Assembly: GCA_046331705.1 (NCBI GenBank)
Contig: JAXLQJ010000003.1
Coordinates: 62,001 to 126,000, forward strand
DNA from: JADJOY01 sp046331705 [NCBI: bacterium]
GTDB taxonomy: Bacteria > JADJOY01
Direction: 5' to 3'
Length of the DNA stretch: 64,000 nucleotides
The notes under the pieces were generated by a model, which was given only the letters and a program-made list of their open reading frames with translations, ran no database searches and had not been told where the DNA came from. Below are positions 17,450 through 27,699 of the stretch, one piece after another. Position numbers and translations under genes: made by a program. Each line of letters begins with the position of its first letter. The first letter of the stretch is position 1.

Positions 17450-19777
17450 TCAGCGTCGCATCCGACGCAGCGCCACGGCCATCTGGCCGAGCGCGATCCC
17501 GCCATCGTTGGGCGGCACGCGCTGGTGCCAGTACGGGCGGAATCCCTCGGCCCGCAGCCGCGTCACGGCGCGCTCCGTCAAGACTCGATTCTGGAAGCAG
17601 CCGCCGCTCAGCACCACCCGCTCCTCTCCGATCCAGCGCGCGACGTCCACGATCGCCTCCGCCATGCCCGCGTGGAAGCGAGCGGCCACCACGCCGGCGG
17701 GCACGTGGCGCCCGAGGTCGTCGACGAGCGCACGCACGGCTGGCTCCCAGTCTGCCATCCGCTCGGGCGCGTCGGTGGATCTCTCGCCACGCCAGGGGAC
17801 CACCGGCAACGTGTAGCGATCGGTGGTGTCCGCGTCGCACGCCCACTCGAGCTCCATGGCCGCTTGTCCCTCGAAGCTCGAGCGCTGCCGAATCCCCGTC
17901 AGCGACGCGACCGCGTCGAACAGCCGTCCGGCCGACGTGGTGAGCGGCGAGCGCACGCCCTTGGCGAGCGCGGCGAGCAAGACCGTGCGCTCGTTCGCGC
18001 CGAACGCGCGCATCGGCTCGAGATCGTCGCGCTCGCCGAGCGCCGCGCCGAAGCATGCGTGGAGCAGCGCCAGCGCCGCGCGGCGCGGCTCGCGCGCGAC
18101 CGCGTCGCCGCCGGGCAAGCGAAAGGGACGGAGGCTCGCGACGCGCCGGAACTCGGCGCCGTCGGTGAGCAAGAACTCGCCGCCCCAGCTCGTTCCATCG
18201 GTGCCCAGACCGGTGCCATCCCACGCCACACCCAGGACCGGCCCCGACAGCTGATTCTCGAGCATCGCGCCCGCGACGTGGGCGAGATGATGTTGAACCG
18301 CGAGTCGCGTGCCGCCGGCGCCGACTGCGTGCTGCGTCGAGAGGTAGTCGGGGTGGAGGTCCGTGGCCAGGAGCCGCGGCGAGACGCGATACAAGCGCGT
18401 GAAGCTGTCGATGACCTCGCGGAACGCCGCCAGCGCCTCGGGGGTCTCGAGATCGCCGATGTGCTGGCTCACGAACACGTTCGCTCCCACCGCCAGCGCC
18501 ACGGTGCTCTTGAGATGGGCACCGACGGCGAGCACCGGCTCGGCTGCGACCACGTCGGAGGCGATCGGCACCGGCAGCGGCGCATAGCCACGCGATCGGC
18601 GCAGCACCAGCTCGCGATCGAGAAGCACGCGCACCACCGAGTCGTCGACGTGTCGTGCGATGGGACGATCGTGGACCAGGAAGCAGTCGGCGATGCCCGC
18701 GAGGCGTCGCACGGCGTCGTGGGCATCGATGCAGATCGGCTCGTCCGAACGGTTGCCCGAGGTCGCCACCACCGGCTGCCCCAGATCGCGCAGCAACAGA
18801 TGGTGCAGCGGTGTGGCGGGCAGCATCGCGCCGAGCGAGGGGTTTCCGGGCGCCACGTTCGCCGCCACGGACGCCGCGGCGCCCGCCCGCCGCCTGAGCA
18901 GCACGATCGGCGCTTGCGGCGAGGTCAGCACCCGCGTCTCGGCGGCGGAGACCTCGCACGCGGCGGCGAGCGCGGCGAGGTGCGCGAACATCACCGCGAG
19001 CGGCTTCTCCTCTCGGTGCTTGCGCCGCCGCAGCTCGCCCACCACGCGCTCGTCACTGGCGACGCACATCAGGTGGAAGCCACCCATGCCGTGGACGGCG
19101 ACGATCCACCCCTCGCGAAGCGCCGCAACCGCGGCGCCGAGCGCAGCCTCGCGGCGCGCCAGCTCGCGCCCGTCCGCGTCCCACCACGCGAGGCTCGGCC
19201 CGCACTCGGGGCAGGCGTTCGGCTGGGCGTGGAAGCGCCGATCGCGCGGATCGTCGTACTCGAGCTGGCAGCGAGGGCACATGACGAAGCGCTTCATGGT
19301 GGTGCGCGGCCGGTCGTAAGGCAGCTCCTCGACGATGGTGAAGCGCGGGCCGCAGTTCGTGCAGTTGGTGAACGGATAGCGATGGCGGCGGTCGGCGGGA
19401 TCGAAGATCTCACGCAGGCAGTCGCTGCACGTGGCGAGATCGGGCAGCACGATCGCTTCGGTGGAGTCGCCCGCGGCGCTCGCGCGGATCTCGAATCCCT
19501 CGAGCGCCACGGGGTCGAGGAACACCGTCTCCACCGATTGCAGAGACGCGTTGGGCGGCAGCTCGCTTCGCAGCCGCTCCAGGAACGCGTCGAGACGCTC
19601 GCGACGCCCCTGGACCTCGATGAGCACGCCGGGGCCGGTGTTCTGGACCCAACCGTCGAGAGCGAGCTCGGCGGCGAGACGAAAGACGAACGGCCGGAAG
19701 CCCACGCCCTGGACCGCGCCACGCACCGCCAGCCGGGCCCGCTCGGTCACGGCCGGGTCGCGCGCCACGTCGATCAC
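17450..19777 (-). CDS. hypF: Carbamoyltransferase HypF
   Basis: The 775-residue protein has all four expected domains. An acylphosphatase-like N-terminus (RGAVQGVGFRPFV) comes first. Two zinc-finger CxxC pairs follow (CSDC/CTNC and CPRC/CPEC), then a YrdC-like domain (GGFHLMC, LRRRKHREEKPLAVM, TSGNRSDEPI) and a Kae1-like carbamoyltransferase domain (VQHHLAHVAGAM, WDGTGLGTDGTSWGGEF). It makes the carbamoyl group transferred to the HypE C-terminal Cys. Start GTG 19777 overlaps the upstream GH3 stop by 4 bp. No hydrogenase structural genes, hypA or hypB lie in the window. Confidence 0.95.
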   Translation of the reverse strand: MIDVARDPAVTERARLAVRGAVQGVGFRPFVFRLAAELALDGWVQNTGPGVLIEVQGRRERLDAFLERLRSELPPNASLQSVETVFLDPVALEGFEIRASAAGDSTEAIVLPDLATCSDCLREIFDPADRRHRYPFTNCTNCGPRFTIVEELPYDRPRTTMKRFVMCPRCQLEYDDPRDRRFHAQPNACPECGPSLAWWDADGRELARREAALGAAVAALREGWIVAVHGMGGFHLMCVASDERVVGELRRRKHREEKPLAVMFAHLAALAAACEVSAAETRVLTSPQAPIVLLRRRAGAAASVAANVAPGNPSLGAMLPATPLHHLLLRDLGQPVVATSGNRSDEPICIDAHDAVRRLAGIADCFLVHDRPIARHVDDSVVRVLLDRELVLRRSRGYAPLPVPIASDVVAAEPVLAVGAHLKSTVALAVGANVFVSQHIGDLETPEALAAFREVIDSFTRLYRVSPRLLATDLHPDYLSTQHAVGAGGTRLAVQHHLAHVAGAMLENQLSGPVLGVAWDGTGLGTDGTSWGGEFLLTDGAEFRRVASLRPFRLPGGDAVAREPRRAALALLHACFGAALGERDDLEPMRAFGANERTVLLAALAKGVRSPLTTSAGRLFDAVASLTGIRQRSSFEGQAAMELEWACDADTTDRYTLPVVPWRGERSTDAPERMADWEPAVRALVDDLGRHVPAGVVAARFHAGMAEAIVDVARWIGEERVVLSGGCFQNRVLTERAVTRLRAEGFRPYWHQRVPPNDGGIALGQMAVALRRMRR

Positions 19778-21978
19778 ACGACCGTGAAGGCGATGGGCTG
19801 CAGGTCGGCGAGGCGCGACGAGGTGCCGACGTGCGCCACGTATTCACCCTTCGCCACCACGAACGCGTGGCGCTCGATGTCCCAGTACCCGAGCTTGTCG
19901 ACGGGCACGTCGATCTCCACCGTGGCGCTCGCGCCCGAATCGACTCGCACCTTTCGGAACCCTCTGAGCTCCCGTACCGGCCTGTCCAGGTCGCTCCTGG
20001 GCGGCTCGACGTAGACCTGCACGACCTCGCTGCCCGCGCGCCCGCCGGTGTTGGTCACGGTGACGGTGATCCGCAACGCATCGCGCGTCCGGACGCGGCT
20101 CGCTGCCACGGCAGGAGCGCTGAGCTCGAAGGTCGTGTACGAGAGCCCGTGGCCGAACGCGAACGCGGGCTCGACGCCGTTGCGGTCGAGGAGACGGTAG
20201 CCGTGATAGCGATCGTAGACCGCCGAATCGCCTGCGGGATCGAACGCCGGCAAATCGGCAGCCGAGCGCGGGAACACGCACGGCAGCTTGCCGCCGGGGC
20301 TTCGTTCGCCGAGCAGAACGGCCGCAAGCGCGCGGCCGCCTTCCATGCCCGGGTACCACGCCACCAAGATGGAGGGGATCGACTCGCGCCATGCCTCGCT
20401 CACGATCGCGCTGCCCGCGATCACCACCGCGACGGTTCGCGGGTTGAGGCGGCTCGCCTCGAGCAACAGCGCTTCGTCCTCGGGACGCAGGGTGAGCGAA
20501 TGGCGATCGCCGCCACCGACGACCAGATTCTCGCCTTCGTCGTCGTGGGTGTAGCCGACCACGGCGATCACCGCGTCCGCTGCGGCGACCGCGTCCTCGT
20601 ATCCCGCGAGCGTCGACGAGGGAACGGCCACGATGTCGGCGTTCGGCAGAGCCTCGCGGATGCCGGCGAGCGGTGAGACGGCGTACGGCGGTCGCACCTC
20701 GCTGCTACCCGAATCACCGAGATTGGGCGCATCGGCGAGCCGACCGACCATCGCCACGCGCCGCAGGTTCGCACTCATGAGCGGCAGGAGCGGCGCAGCG
20801 CTTCCCTGAGGCGGCTCGTTCCGCAGCAGCACCATCGCTTCCACGGCCACTTCGCGGGCGAGCGCCTGGTGCTCGGGTCCGGCGACGGCCGCGGGCTGGT
20901 AGCGCTGCGGCTCGCCGACGGCCGCGAACCGATGCTGCTGGCGAAGCAGCCGGCGGCACGCGTCGTCGAGCCGCGTCCGCGCCACGCGCCCGTCCTCGAC
21001 GGCACGCACCAGCTTGTCCCCGAACTGGAGGGCGAGCGGCATCTCGAGATCGAGACCGGCGTTCATCGCCGCCACGCCGTCGCGGATGCCGAAGATGAAA
21101 TCCGAGAGCACGAAGCCGTCGAAACGCCACTCGTCCTTCAGGATCGCGGTGAGGAGCGTGGGATTCTGCCCACAGTACGCGCCATTCAGCTTGTTGTAGG
21201 CGCTCATCACCGCGGCGGCGCCGGCGTCCACACACGCCTTGAAATGCGGCAGGTACACCTCGTGAAGCGCGCGTTCGTCGATCTGGACGTCGACGTAGAA
21301 GCGCGAGTCCTCGATCGAGTTGCAGGCGAAATGCTTCACGCACGCCATCAGGTGACGCTGGACGCCGCCGAGCAGAGCGACACCCATCGCAGCCGTGAGC
21401 ACCGGATCCTCGCCGTAGCATTCCTGCGCGCGCCCCCACGCCGGATGCCTGAGCAAGTTCACGCACACACCGGCGAAGAGCGTGGCGCCTTCGGTACGCG
21501 CCTCGACGCCGATCGCGTCACCCACCCGCGCCTCGAGCTCCGGGTCCCAGGTGGCGCCGCGCGCCATCGACACCGGAAACGACGTGGAGTGATTCATCAC
21601 CACGCCCCGCGGCCCGTCCGTGAAACGAATCCCTTCGAGACCGCGCTCGGGCAGCTCGCCGCTCACGACGGGGCGCGTGTTGTAGGCGAGCACCGTGTTG
21701 ACGAAGTTCGCGAGGGTGAGCGCGCCGCCCGAGACCAGCGTGGCTTTCTCCGCCACGGAAAGCTCGGCGAGGAGCGCGTCGATGGCGGCGTCGTCGGCAC
21801 CGCCCGAGCCGGCTGCGTGGCCGTCGCCCCCGCACCCGAACGAGCCGAAGGCGTGGCCGGCGCCAGCGAGCGCGGCGAGCCGCAGCAGCGCGCGACGCGT
21901 GAGGCGCTGTGCGTGCCGATCCGTGTCGAACGTCGGGGGATTCGACTCCACGAAGTCCTCCGCGCGCGCCCGAGCCAC
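19774..21978 (-). CDS. Glycoside hydrolase family 3 beta-glucosidase-like, Tat/lipoprotein-exported
   Basis: The 734-residue protein has a twin-arginine-like start (TRRALLRLAALAGAG) followed by a Cys in a lipobox-like SFGC, so periplasmic or outer-membrane-anchored export is likely. The GH3 (beta/alpha)8 domain has DGPRGV, KHFACNS and the nucleophile Asp in GFVLSDFIFG. The alpha/beta sandwich contains GYTHDDEGEN, and a C-terminal fibronectin-III-like domain contains FGHGLSYTTFE. It should release glucose or related sugars from beta-glycosides. It starts at GTG 21978, 18 bp after the upstream stop, and its stop overlaps hypF. This is an unexpected operon partner for hydrogenase maturation genes. 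Confidence 0.9.
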   Translation of the reverse strand: MARARAEDFVESNPPTFDTDRHAQRLTRRALLRLAALAGAGHAFGSFGCGGDGHAAGSGGADDAAIDALLAELSVAEKATLVSGGALTLANFVNTVLAYNTRPVVSGELPERGLEGIRFTDGPRGVVMNHSTSFPVSMARGATWDPELEARVGDAIGVEARTEGATLFAGVCVNLLRHPAWGRAQECYGEDPVLTAAMGVALLGGVQRHLMACVKHFACNSIEDSRFYVDVQIDERALHEVYLPHFKACVDAGAAAVMSAYNKLNGAYCGQNPTLLTAILKDEWRFDGFVLSDFIFGIRDGVAAMNAGLDLEMPLALQFGDKLVRAVEDGRVARTRLDDACRRLLRQQHRFAAVGEPQRYQPAAVAGPEHQALAREVAVEAMVLLRNEPPQGSAAPLLPLMSANLRRVAMVGRLADAPNLGDSGSSEVRPPYAVSPLAGIREALPNADIVAVPSSTLAGYEDAVAAADAVIAVVGYTHDDEGENLVVGGGDRHSLTLRPEDEALLLEASRLNPRTVAVVIAGSAIVSEAWRESIPSILVAWYPGMEGGRALAAVLLGERSPGGKLPCVFPRSAADLPAFDPAGDSAVYDRYHGYRLLDRNGVEPAFAFGHGLSYTTFELSAPAVAASRVRTRDALRITVTVTNTGGRAGSEVVQVYVEPPRSDLDRPVRELRGFRKVRVDSGASATVEIDVPVDKLGYWDIERHAFVVAKGEYVAHVGTSSRLADLQPIAFTVV

Positions 21979-21996
21979 CCGCCAGCGCGCGCCGCC

Positions 21997-23910
21997 TCAA
22001 CCCGGCCAGTCTTCCCAATCCTGGGGAAGGATCGCGTACGAACCCTTGCGCACGTTGGCGAACACCAGCTCCGGCAAGCTGAAGAGCGCGCCGTCGACAC
22101 CGCCGTGCAGCACCGCCCCGCCGTCGAAGGGTGCGGCGAGGATCCCGGCGGCGATCGCGCTCACCCCGACGGCCAGGTTGATCGCACCGAGCACCGGCCG
22201 CGCCGCCACCCGCTCGGAGGTGAAGAACACGAACGGCTCGTCGAACCGACCGCTGGCGTACGAGCGCGCCGAGAACACGTTCGATTCGCGCAGCTCGCGC
22301 CACGCCGCGGTCGGCGACGTCGCCGACGTCGAGCCCGCGCCCTGACGTGCGAGCTGCACCTCGCGAAACGACGGCAACCGCGCTCGCGATGCGATCGGAT
22401 ACGCCGCCGCGACCCGCTGCGCCGAGACCGCGGGAAGGAAGCCGCCCACGGCGTCCGCGTCCACGAGTCCGTCGATGCGCGTCGGCCCGTCGGCGCCTGG
22501 GCCGTCGAGGGTGCGGAACAGCTCGGTGACGCAATTGCGGTCGAAGAGGTCGTAACGGTAGACCCGCTCGATCGCCGCGCGGAGCTCGCCGCGCGCGTGC
22601 GAGGTCTCGGCGAGTCCGCGGGCGCGCTCGTCGGCGCCGAGACGCGGCATCGGCACCGCCGGCGGCCACGCCGCGCGCGTCGGCAACGTCACCTCGGGGA
22701 GTCGACGAACGGGCACGCCCTCGGCGGCGGCCCGCTCGAGCTCGTAGGCCAGGCTCGCGGCCCGCTCGAGGCGGCTCAGATCGGCCTCGTCGAGGCGTTC
22801 GTTCGCGACGAATCGCCGCCGCGCCTCGGCCAGGTCCTGGCGACGTTCCTCCGACACGCGCGCGAGCACCGCGGACGCGCGGCGCGTCACGCTCGCGGGG
22901 ACGATCGGCGCCCCGTCCGCGAACGCATCGAGCACCCGCAGTCGACCGGACGCGAGCGAGGCGTCGATCGCGAGCAGTCGCGCCAGACCGATGAGCAAGG
23001 GCTCGCCCCAGTCCTCGCGACGGGACGAGAAGAGCAGCGGCAGCGTCCGCACCAGCTCACGCGACCACTCCTGCAAGCGCGCGCGCTCCTCGCTCGCCAG
23101 CGGCGAAGAGACCCCGCCCGGCTCCACCAACGCATCCGGCGCGAGCGCACGCGGCGAGCGCAGCAGCTCGAGCGCCAGCCACGCCGTCGCGAGCGTTCGA
23201 TGGCGCTGCGCGAAGCCCGGCTCCCACGCACGGACGCGGCCCGGCGCCACCCAGTCCGCGGCGCCCCCCCGTGGCGCCGGACGCAGCGCCTCGATCGCGG
23301 CCGCGAGCGCCTGCTGACGCTCGGCGATCGCATCGGCACCGAACCGCGCTTCGATCGCCCGCCGTAGCTCGGCGAGCGGCGATTCCCGCTCGCTCGGCGT
23401 GGCGGGCGCCCGGTCTTCGAAGTAGCCGGCGGCGGGAAGGCCCGGCAGCTCCTCGACGAGCGTGGCCCGCGCCTCGGGCTGCGACGCGCCGCTCGACGCT
23501 TCACCCGCGAGCCAAGCCAGCAACCGCTCGTCCTCCGCGAGGCTCGCCTCGTGCTCGAACACGTGCGTCTCGGCGAGCAGACGCAGCTCGAAGCGATCCC
23601 GGACGCGGCGCGCCTCGTCCGCGTCCAGGTCGATCCCCAGCGCCTCGATCGCCCGATTCTCGAGCGCCCGGTAGGTGAGCTCGAAACTCGCGGAGTCGGT
23701 GCGGTGAAGCCGGATCGTGCCGTCTTCGTGGTGCTGGAAGTGGTAAGTCGAATCGCCGGCGCGCAGCGCGACGTGGCCGCCGCTCGACGAACCCGAGTTG
23801 GGCTCGATCACCAGGTAGTCGAGCGGCGCGGCGAACGCCAGCCGCGGCGCGCTGGTCACGACCAACGCGAGCGCGGCGATCGCGCTCGTCGCGCGCACGC
23901 GGCTCGCCAC
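21997..23910 (-). CDS. Exported envelope protein, permuted NlpC/P60 (DUF4105-like) fold suspected
   Basis: The roughly 637-residue protein has an N-terminal signal peptide (SAIAALALVVTSAPRLAFA). The mature start YLVIEPNSGSSSGGHVALR contains a GGH motif, and NCVTELFRTLD near residue 470 supplies a helix-starting Cys. A His early and a Cys late is the order in circularly permuted papain-like enzymes such as the DUF4105 group. Catalysis (peptide or acyl transfer in the envelope) is inference. A hydrophobic segment near the C-terminus (LAVGVSAIAAGILAAPF) could be membrane-embedded. GTG 23910 follows the lipoprotein stop by 5 bp; GTG 23898 is the alternative. Confidence 0.5.
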   Translation of the reverse strand: MASRVRATSAIAALALVVTSAPRLAFAAPLDYLVIEPNSGSSSGGHVALRAGDSTYHFQHHEDGTIRLHRTDSASFELTYRALENRAIEALGIDLDADEARRVRDRFELRLLAETHVFEHEASLAEDERLLAWLAGEASSGASQPEARATLVEELPGLPAAGYFEDRAPATPSERESPLAELRRAIEARFGADAIAERQQALAAAIEALRPAPRGGAADWVAPGRVRAWEPGFAQRHRTLATAWLALELLRSPRALAPDALVEPGGVSSPLASEERARLQEWSRELVRTLPLLFSSRREDWGEPLLIGLARLLAIDASLASGRLRVLDAFADGAPIVPASVTRRASAVLARVSEERRQDLAEARRRFVANERLDEADLSRLERAASLAYELERAAAEGVPVRRLPEVTLPTRAAWPPAVPMPRLGADERARGLAETSHARGELRAAIERVYRYDLFDRNCVTELFRTLDGPGADGPTRIDGLVDADAVGGFLPAVSAQRVAAAYPIASRARLPSFREVQLARQGAGSTSATSPTAAWRELRESNVFSARSYASGRFDEPFVFFTSERVAARPVLGAINLAVGVSAIAAGILAAPFDGGAVLHGGVDGALFSLPELVFANVRKGSYAILPQDWEDWPG

Positions 23911-23915
23911 CGCGC

Positions 23916-24338
23916 TCAGCCCTTGTAGCCCTTCTGGATCCAGACCTGTTGCTCGCCCGTGGGCGCCAACACCTGCACGAAAGCGTCGAGCTCGGTCTTC
24001 GAGTAGCCGGCCGCCGCGAGCCCCTGGCCGATGCCGCGATAGGTCGCCTCGCTCGCCTCCCAATTGCTGATGCCGTGCTTCGCCGCGATCTTGCCGATCT
24101 CGGGGCGAAGCGCCGCGGCCGTGCCGCCCGCCTTCACGTGCGCCTTGGTGAAGTCGCGGACCTCCTCGCGATACGCGATCTCGGGGCTGCTCGATCGCGA
24201 CCACGAGGTGATCGGGCTGGACACGATGTCGGAGACGGCCGCCGAGCTGGCGGAGAACGACTCGCACCCCGAGGAGGAAAACGTCACGAGCGTTGCGAGC
24301 GCGAACGCTGCGCGGGTGCGCCGTGCGGCGGATGACAT
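23916..24338 (-). CDS. Small lipoprotein of unrecognised function
   Basis: The 140-residue protein has a lipoprotein signal peptide (lipobox SSSGC) and a Ser-rich linker containing SSPITSWSRSSSP. A compact helical domain follows (about residues 60-135, with DFTKAHV, ISNWEASEATYRGIGQGL). No enzyme motif is visible. It is first in a minus-strand run continuing through the NlpC/P60-like, GH3 and hyp genes. It faces the MltF-type transglycosylase gene across a 264-bp divergent region, so a role in cell-wall turnover is a reasonable guess. Confidence 0.6.
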   Translation of the reverse strand: MSSAARRTRAAFALATLVTFSSSGCESFSASSAAVSDIVSSPITSWSRSSSPEIAYREEVRDFTKAHVKAGGTAAALRPEIGKIAAKHGISNWEASEATYRGIGQGLAAAGYSKTELDAFVQVLAPTGEQQVWIQKGYKG

Positions 24339-24602
24339 GCGGACCTCCAGTGCGGGACGGAGCCCGCGATCGGGTGTTCGGGACACGTACCACGCGGCCG
24401 ATTCCATTTCCACACCGACCGCGCGCCTCGGAGTGCGATCATCCACGTCCCTGGATCGTGGCGCCCGCGGCGATAGCGCCGTTTCCACCGCACGGCTTTG
24501 CTCGCGGCGCAGCGACCGAAAAGCGCTGGCGCGAGCAGAAGCGCCGCCTGTAACATCGCCTGCGGCGTGCCCCACCGCGGTCGATCCGAGAGGTGCGCAG
24601 CC

Positions 24603-26123
24603 ATGCCGACCATCCGTCTCGCACGCCTCGTGGGCGTGCTCCTGGCGGTATCCACCCAGCTCGTGCGCCTGGCGCGAGCCGAGCCCGGGCCCGCGACCAG
24701 CGCGGCCCACACGGCGACGCCGGAGACGAGTCAGCGAGCGCGCGCCTTGCCGCTCGTCAACACACCGTGGACGGGCGACTTCGAGCAGATGCTCGAGCGG
24801 CGGATGATCCGGGTGCTGGTCCCGTACAGCCGCTCGCTCTACTTCAACGACAGGGGGCGCGAGCGCGGCGTCACCGCCGATCTCGTCCGGGAGTTCGAGC
24901 AGCAGCTGAACCGGATCCACGCGGCGCGGCTCGCGAAGCGACCGATCACGGTCGTCCTGATCCCCACCACCCGCGACCGCTTGCTGCCGGGGCTGGTCGA
25001 AGGTCTGGGCGACATCGCCGCCGGCAACCTCACGGTGACCGAGACTCGCCTCGACGTCGCCGATTTCCACGTGCTCCCTCACCAACCCGAGATCCGCGAG
25101 CTGGTGGTGACGAGCGCGCGGGCACCCGCCGTGGAGACCGCCGAGGATCTCGCGGGCAGGCGCGTGCACGTGCGTCGCTCGAGCAGCTACTACGAGAGCC
25201 TGGTCGCGCTGAATCAGCGGCTCGTGGCCGCGGGCAAGCCGCCCGCCGAGCTGATGCTCGTCCCGGACGCGCTCGAGGACGAGGACATGATGGAGATGGT
25301 GAACGCCGGGCTGCTCGAGACGATCGTCGTGGACGATTGGAAGGCGAGGATGTGGGCCACGGTGCTGCCCTCGATCGTCGTCCACGAGCACGCGGTGTTG
25401 CGCAGCGGCGCGCGGATCGGCTGGGCGTATCGCAAAGGCAGCACAGAGCTCGCGGAGGCCTTCCGCGCCTGCGACGAAGCGTTCGGCAAGCAGCAAGCGT
25501 CGCTCGGCTATCGCCACGCGCAGTACCTGAAGCGCATCCAGCAGATCCGGAACAACGCGGGCGACGCCGAGCGCCGGCGCTTCGAGGCCCTGATCGAGCT
25601 CTTTCGACGGCACGGTGCCGCGTACCGCTTCGACCCGCTGATGCTCGCCGCGCAGGGCTTTCAGGAATCGCGGCTGCGGCAAGAGGTGCGCAGCCGCGTC
25701 GGCGCGATCGGCGTGATGCAGCTCATGCCAGCCACCGGTCGCGAGATGAACGTCGGCAACATCGTCGAGGTGGAACCCAACGTGCATGCCGGAGCCAAGT
25801 ACATGGACCGCCTCATGACGCGCTACTTCGGGGACGCGAGCTTCGACGAGACGAACCGCACGCTGTTCGCGTTCGCGGCGTACAACGCGGGTCCCCGGCG
25901 CATCCAGCAGATGCGCGACGAAGCGGCGAAGCGGGGGCTGAACCCCGACGAATGGTTCAACAACGTCGAGATCGTGACGGGCGAGAAGGTCGGACTCGAG
26001 ACGACGACCTACGTGCGGAACATCTACAAGTACTACGCGGCGTACAAGCTCTTGACCGACGCCGAGGCCGAGCGGCGCCGTGCGCGCGATGCCCTCGCCA
26101 CCGGCGGCGGGAGCGCACCATGA
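24603..26123 (+). CDS. mltF: Membrane-bound lytic murein transglycosylase F-like (SBP-SLT)
   Basis: The 506-residue protein has a signal peptide (residues 1-26). A periplasmic solute-binding-like domain follows (RMIRVLVPYSRSLYFND, GLGDIAAGNLTVTETR). The C-terminal lysozyme-like SLT domain has its catalytic Glu in AQGFQESRLRQ, then GAIGVMQLMP and AAYNAGP. It cleaves peptidoglycan beta-1,4 bonds to form 1,6-anhydro ends, with the SBP domain acting as regulator. ATG 24603 has AGAGG about 10 bp upstream. It is divergent from the lipoprotein and NlpC/P60-like genes, together suggesting a wall-remodelling locus. Confidence 0.9.
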   Translation: MPTIRLARLVGVLLAVSTQLVRLARAEPGPATSAAHTATPETSQRARALPLVNTPWTGDFEQMLERRMIRVLVPYSRSLYFNDRGRERGVTADLVREFEQQLNRIHAARLAKRPITVVLIPTTRDRLLPGLVEGLGDIAAGNLTVTETRLDVADFHVLPHQPEIRELVVTSARAPAVETAEDLAGRRVHVRRSSSYYESLVALNQRLVAAGKPPAELMLVPDALEDEDMMEMVNAGLLETIVVDDWKARMWATVLPSIVVHEHAVLRSGARIGWAYRKGSTELAEAFRACDEAFGKQQASLGYRHAQYLKRIQQIRNNAGDAERRRFEALIELFRRHGAAYRFDPLMLAAQGFQESRLRQEVRSRVGAIGVMQLMPATGREMNVGNIVEVEPNVHAGAKYMDRLMTRYFGDASFDETNRTLFAFAAYNAGPRRIQQMRDEAAKRGLNPDEWFNNVEIVTGEKVGLETTTYVRNIYKYYAAYKLLTDAEAERRRARDALATGGGSAP

Positions 26124-26208
26124 CCTTGCCCGAACGTCGATCGATCGTCCGCGCCGCGACGGGTGCGAATCGCCATCGCGCCGCGCGCGTCACCTGGCGA
26201 CCCGCCTC

Positions 26209-27690
26209 ATGACGGAAACACAGGGAACCCGCGCATCGGGCGGCGCACGGCGGCCGCGGGTGGCGGTGATCGGCGCAGGCATGTCGGGGCTGCTCGCGGG
26301 GATCAAGCTCGCCGACGCGGGCATCCCGGACTTCACGATCTTCGAGAAGGCCCACGACGTGGGCGGCACCTGGCGCGAGAACCGCTATCCCGGGCTCACC
26401 TGCGACGTCCCTTCGCTGCTCTACTCGTACTCGTTCGCGCTCGGCACCGAGTGGACGCGGCGCTATCCCGCCGGGCCCGAGATCCAGGCGTATTTCCGCG
26501 GCATCGCCGAGAAGCACGACTTGCTGCCGCGCATCCGCTTCCGGTCGGAGGTGGTGGAGGCGGTTCGCACGCGCGGGGTGTGGCGGCTCACGCTCGGCGA
26601 CGGCTCGACCCACGACGCGGATTTCGTGATCGCGGCGTGCGGCTTCCTGCACCGTCCACGCAATCCCGACATCGAGGGGCTCGACAGCTTCGCGGGTGCC
26701 GCCTTCCACAGCGCGCGCTGGCCCGACGGGCTCGATCTCAGCGGAAAGCGCGTGGGCGTGATCGGCACCGGCTCGACCGCGGCGCAGGTGATCCCGGAGC
26801 TGGCACGGATCGCAGCGCGCCTGACGGTCTTCCAGCGCACCGCGCAGTGGGTGTTTCCGGCGCCGAACCCGGTGTTCGGCGAGGCCGCGCGGGCCCGCTT
26901 CCGGCGCCACCCCCGGCTCCTGCGCTTGCGCTACCAGCTGTGGCGGATCGGCTTCGAGATGGGGGCGCACGCGCTGCTCGGCAATCGGCCGCTGCTGGCG
27001 TGGATCGACTGGCGCTGCCGCCGCAACCTCGCGCAAGTCCGCGATCCCGCGCTGCGCGCCAAGCTCACGCCCACCTACCGCGCCGGCTGCAAGCGGCTGG
27101 TGATCTCGGAGGCGTTCTACCCGGCGATGCAGCGCGAGAACGTGGAGCTCGTCACCGAGCCCATCGCGCGCATCCGTCCCGAGGGCGTCGAGACGTGCGA
27201 CGGCACGCTTCGCGGGCTCGATGCGCTGGTGCTGGCGACCGGATTCGACGCGCACGCCTACGTTCGCCCGATGCGCGTCGTGAACGAGAGCGGGCTCACC
27301 GTCGACGAGCTCTGGAAGGACGGGGTCCACGGCTACCGCACCGTGGCGCTGCCGAGCTTCCCGAACTTCTTCCTGGTGTGCGGCCCGCACAGCCCCATCG
27401 GCAACTACTCGGTGATCACCGTCTCCGAGGTGCAGGTCGGGTACATCGTGCGTTGCATCGAGCTCTTCCGGCGCGGCGTGCTGACGAGCCTGGCGCCGAC
27501 CGCCGCGGCGACACACGCCTTCAACGCGTCGTTGCGAGGCGCCCTCGCCGGCACCGTGTGGGTCAGCGGCTGCAAGAGCTGGTACCTGGACGAGCACGGC
27601 GTGCCGGTGCTCTGGCCGTGGCCGATCGCCGAGCTGCGTCGCCAGCTGCGTGAGCCCGATCTCGCCGAGTTCGAGGTGGTGCGCGGGTGA
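26209..27690 (+). CDS. Flavin-containing monooxygenase, Baeyer-Villiger type
   Basis: The 493-residue protein has two Rossmann motifs, GAGMSG (residues 22-27, FAD) and GTGSTA (near 186, NADPH). Between them is the BVMO fingerprint FxGxxxHxxxWP (FAGAAFHSARWP, residues 161-172). Such enzymes use NADPH and O2 to turn ketones into esters or lactones, or oxidise nitrogen or sulfur. It begins at ATG 26209, 85 bp after the transglycosylase gene, so it may share a transcript. It converges on the COQ4-like gene with 9 bp between stops. The substrate is unknown. Confidence 0.9.
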   Translation: MTETQGTRASGGARRPRVAVIGAGMSGLLAGIKLADAGIPDFTIFEKAHDVGGTWRENRYPGLTCDVPSLLYSYSFALGTEWTRRYPAGPEIQAYFRGIAEKHDLLPRIRFRSEVVEAVRTRGVWRLTLGDGSTHDADFVIAACGFLHRPRNPDIEGLDSFAGAAFHSARWPDGLDLSGKRVGVIGTGSTAAQVIPELARIAARLTVFQRTAQWVFPAPNPVFGEAARARFRRHPRLLRLRYQLWRIGFEMGAHALLGNRPLLAWIDWRCRRNLAQVRDPALRAKLTPTYRAGCKRLVISEAFYPAMQRENVELVTEPIARIRPEGVETCDGTLRGLDALVLATGFDAHAYVRPMRVVNESGLTVDELWKDGVHGYRTVALPSFPNFFLVCGPHSPIGNYSVITVSEVQVGYIVRCIELFRRGVLTSLAPTAAATHAFNASLRGALAGTVWVSGCKSWYLDEHGVPVLWPWPIAELRRQLREPDLAEFEVVRG

Positions 27691-27699
27691 ACGCCCGCC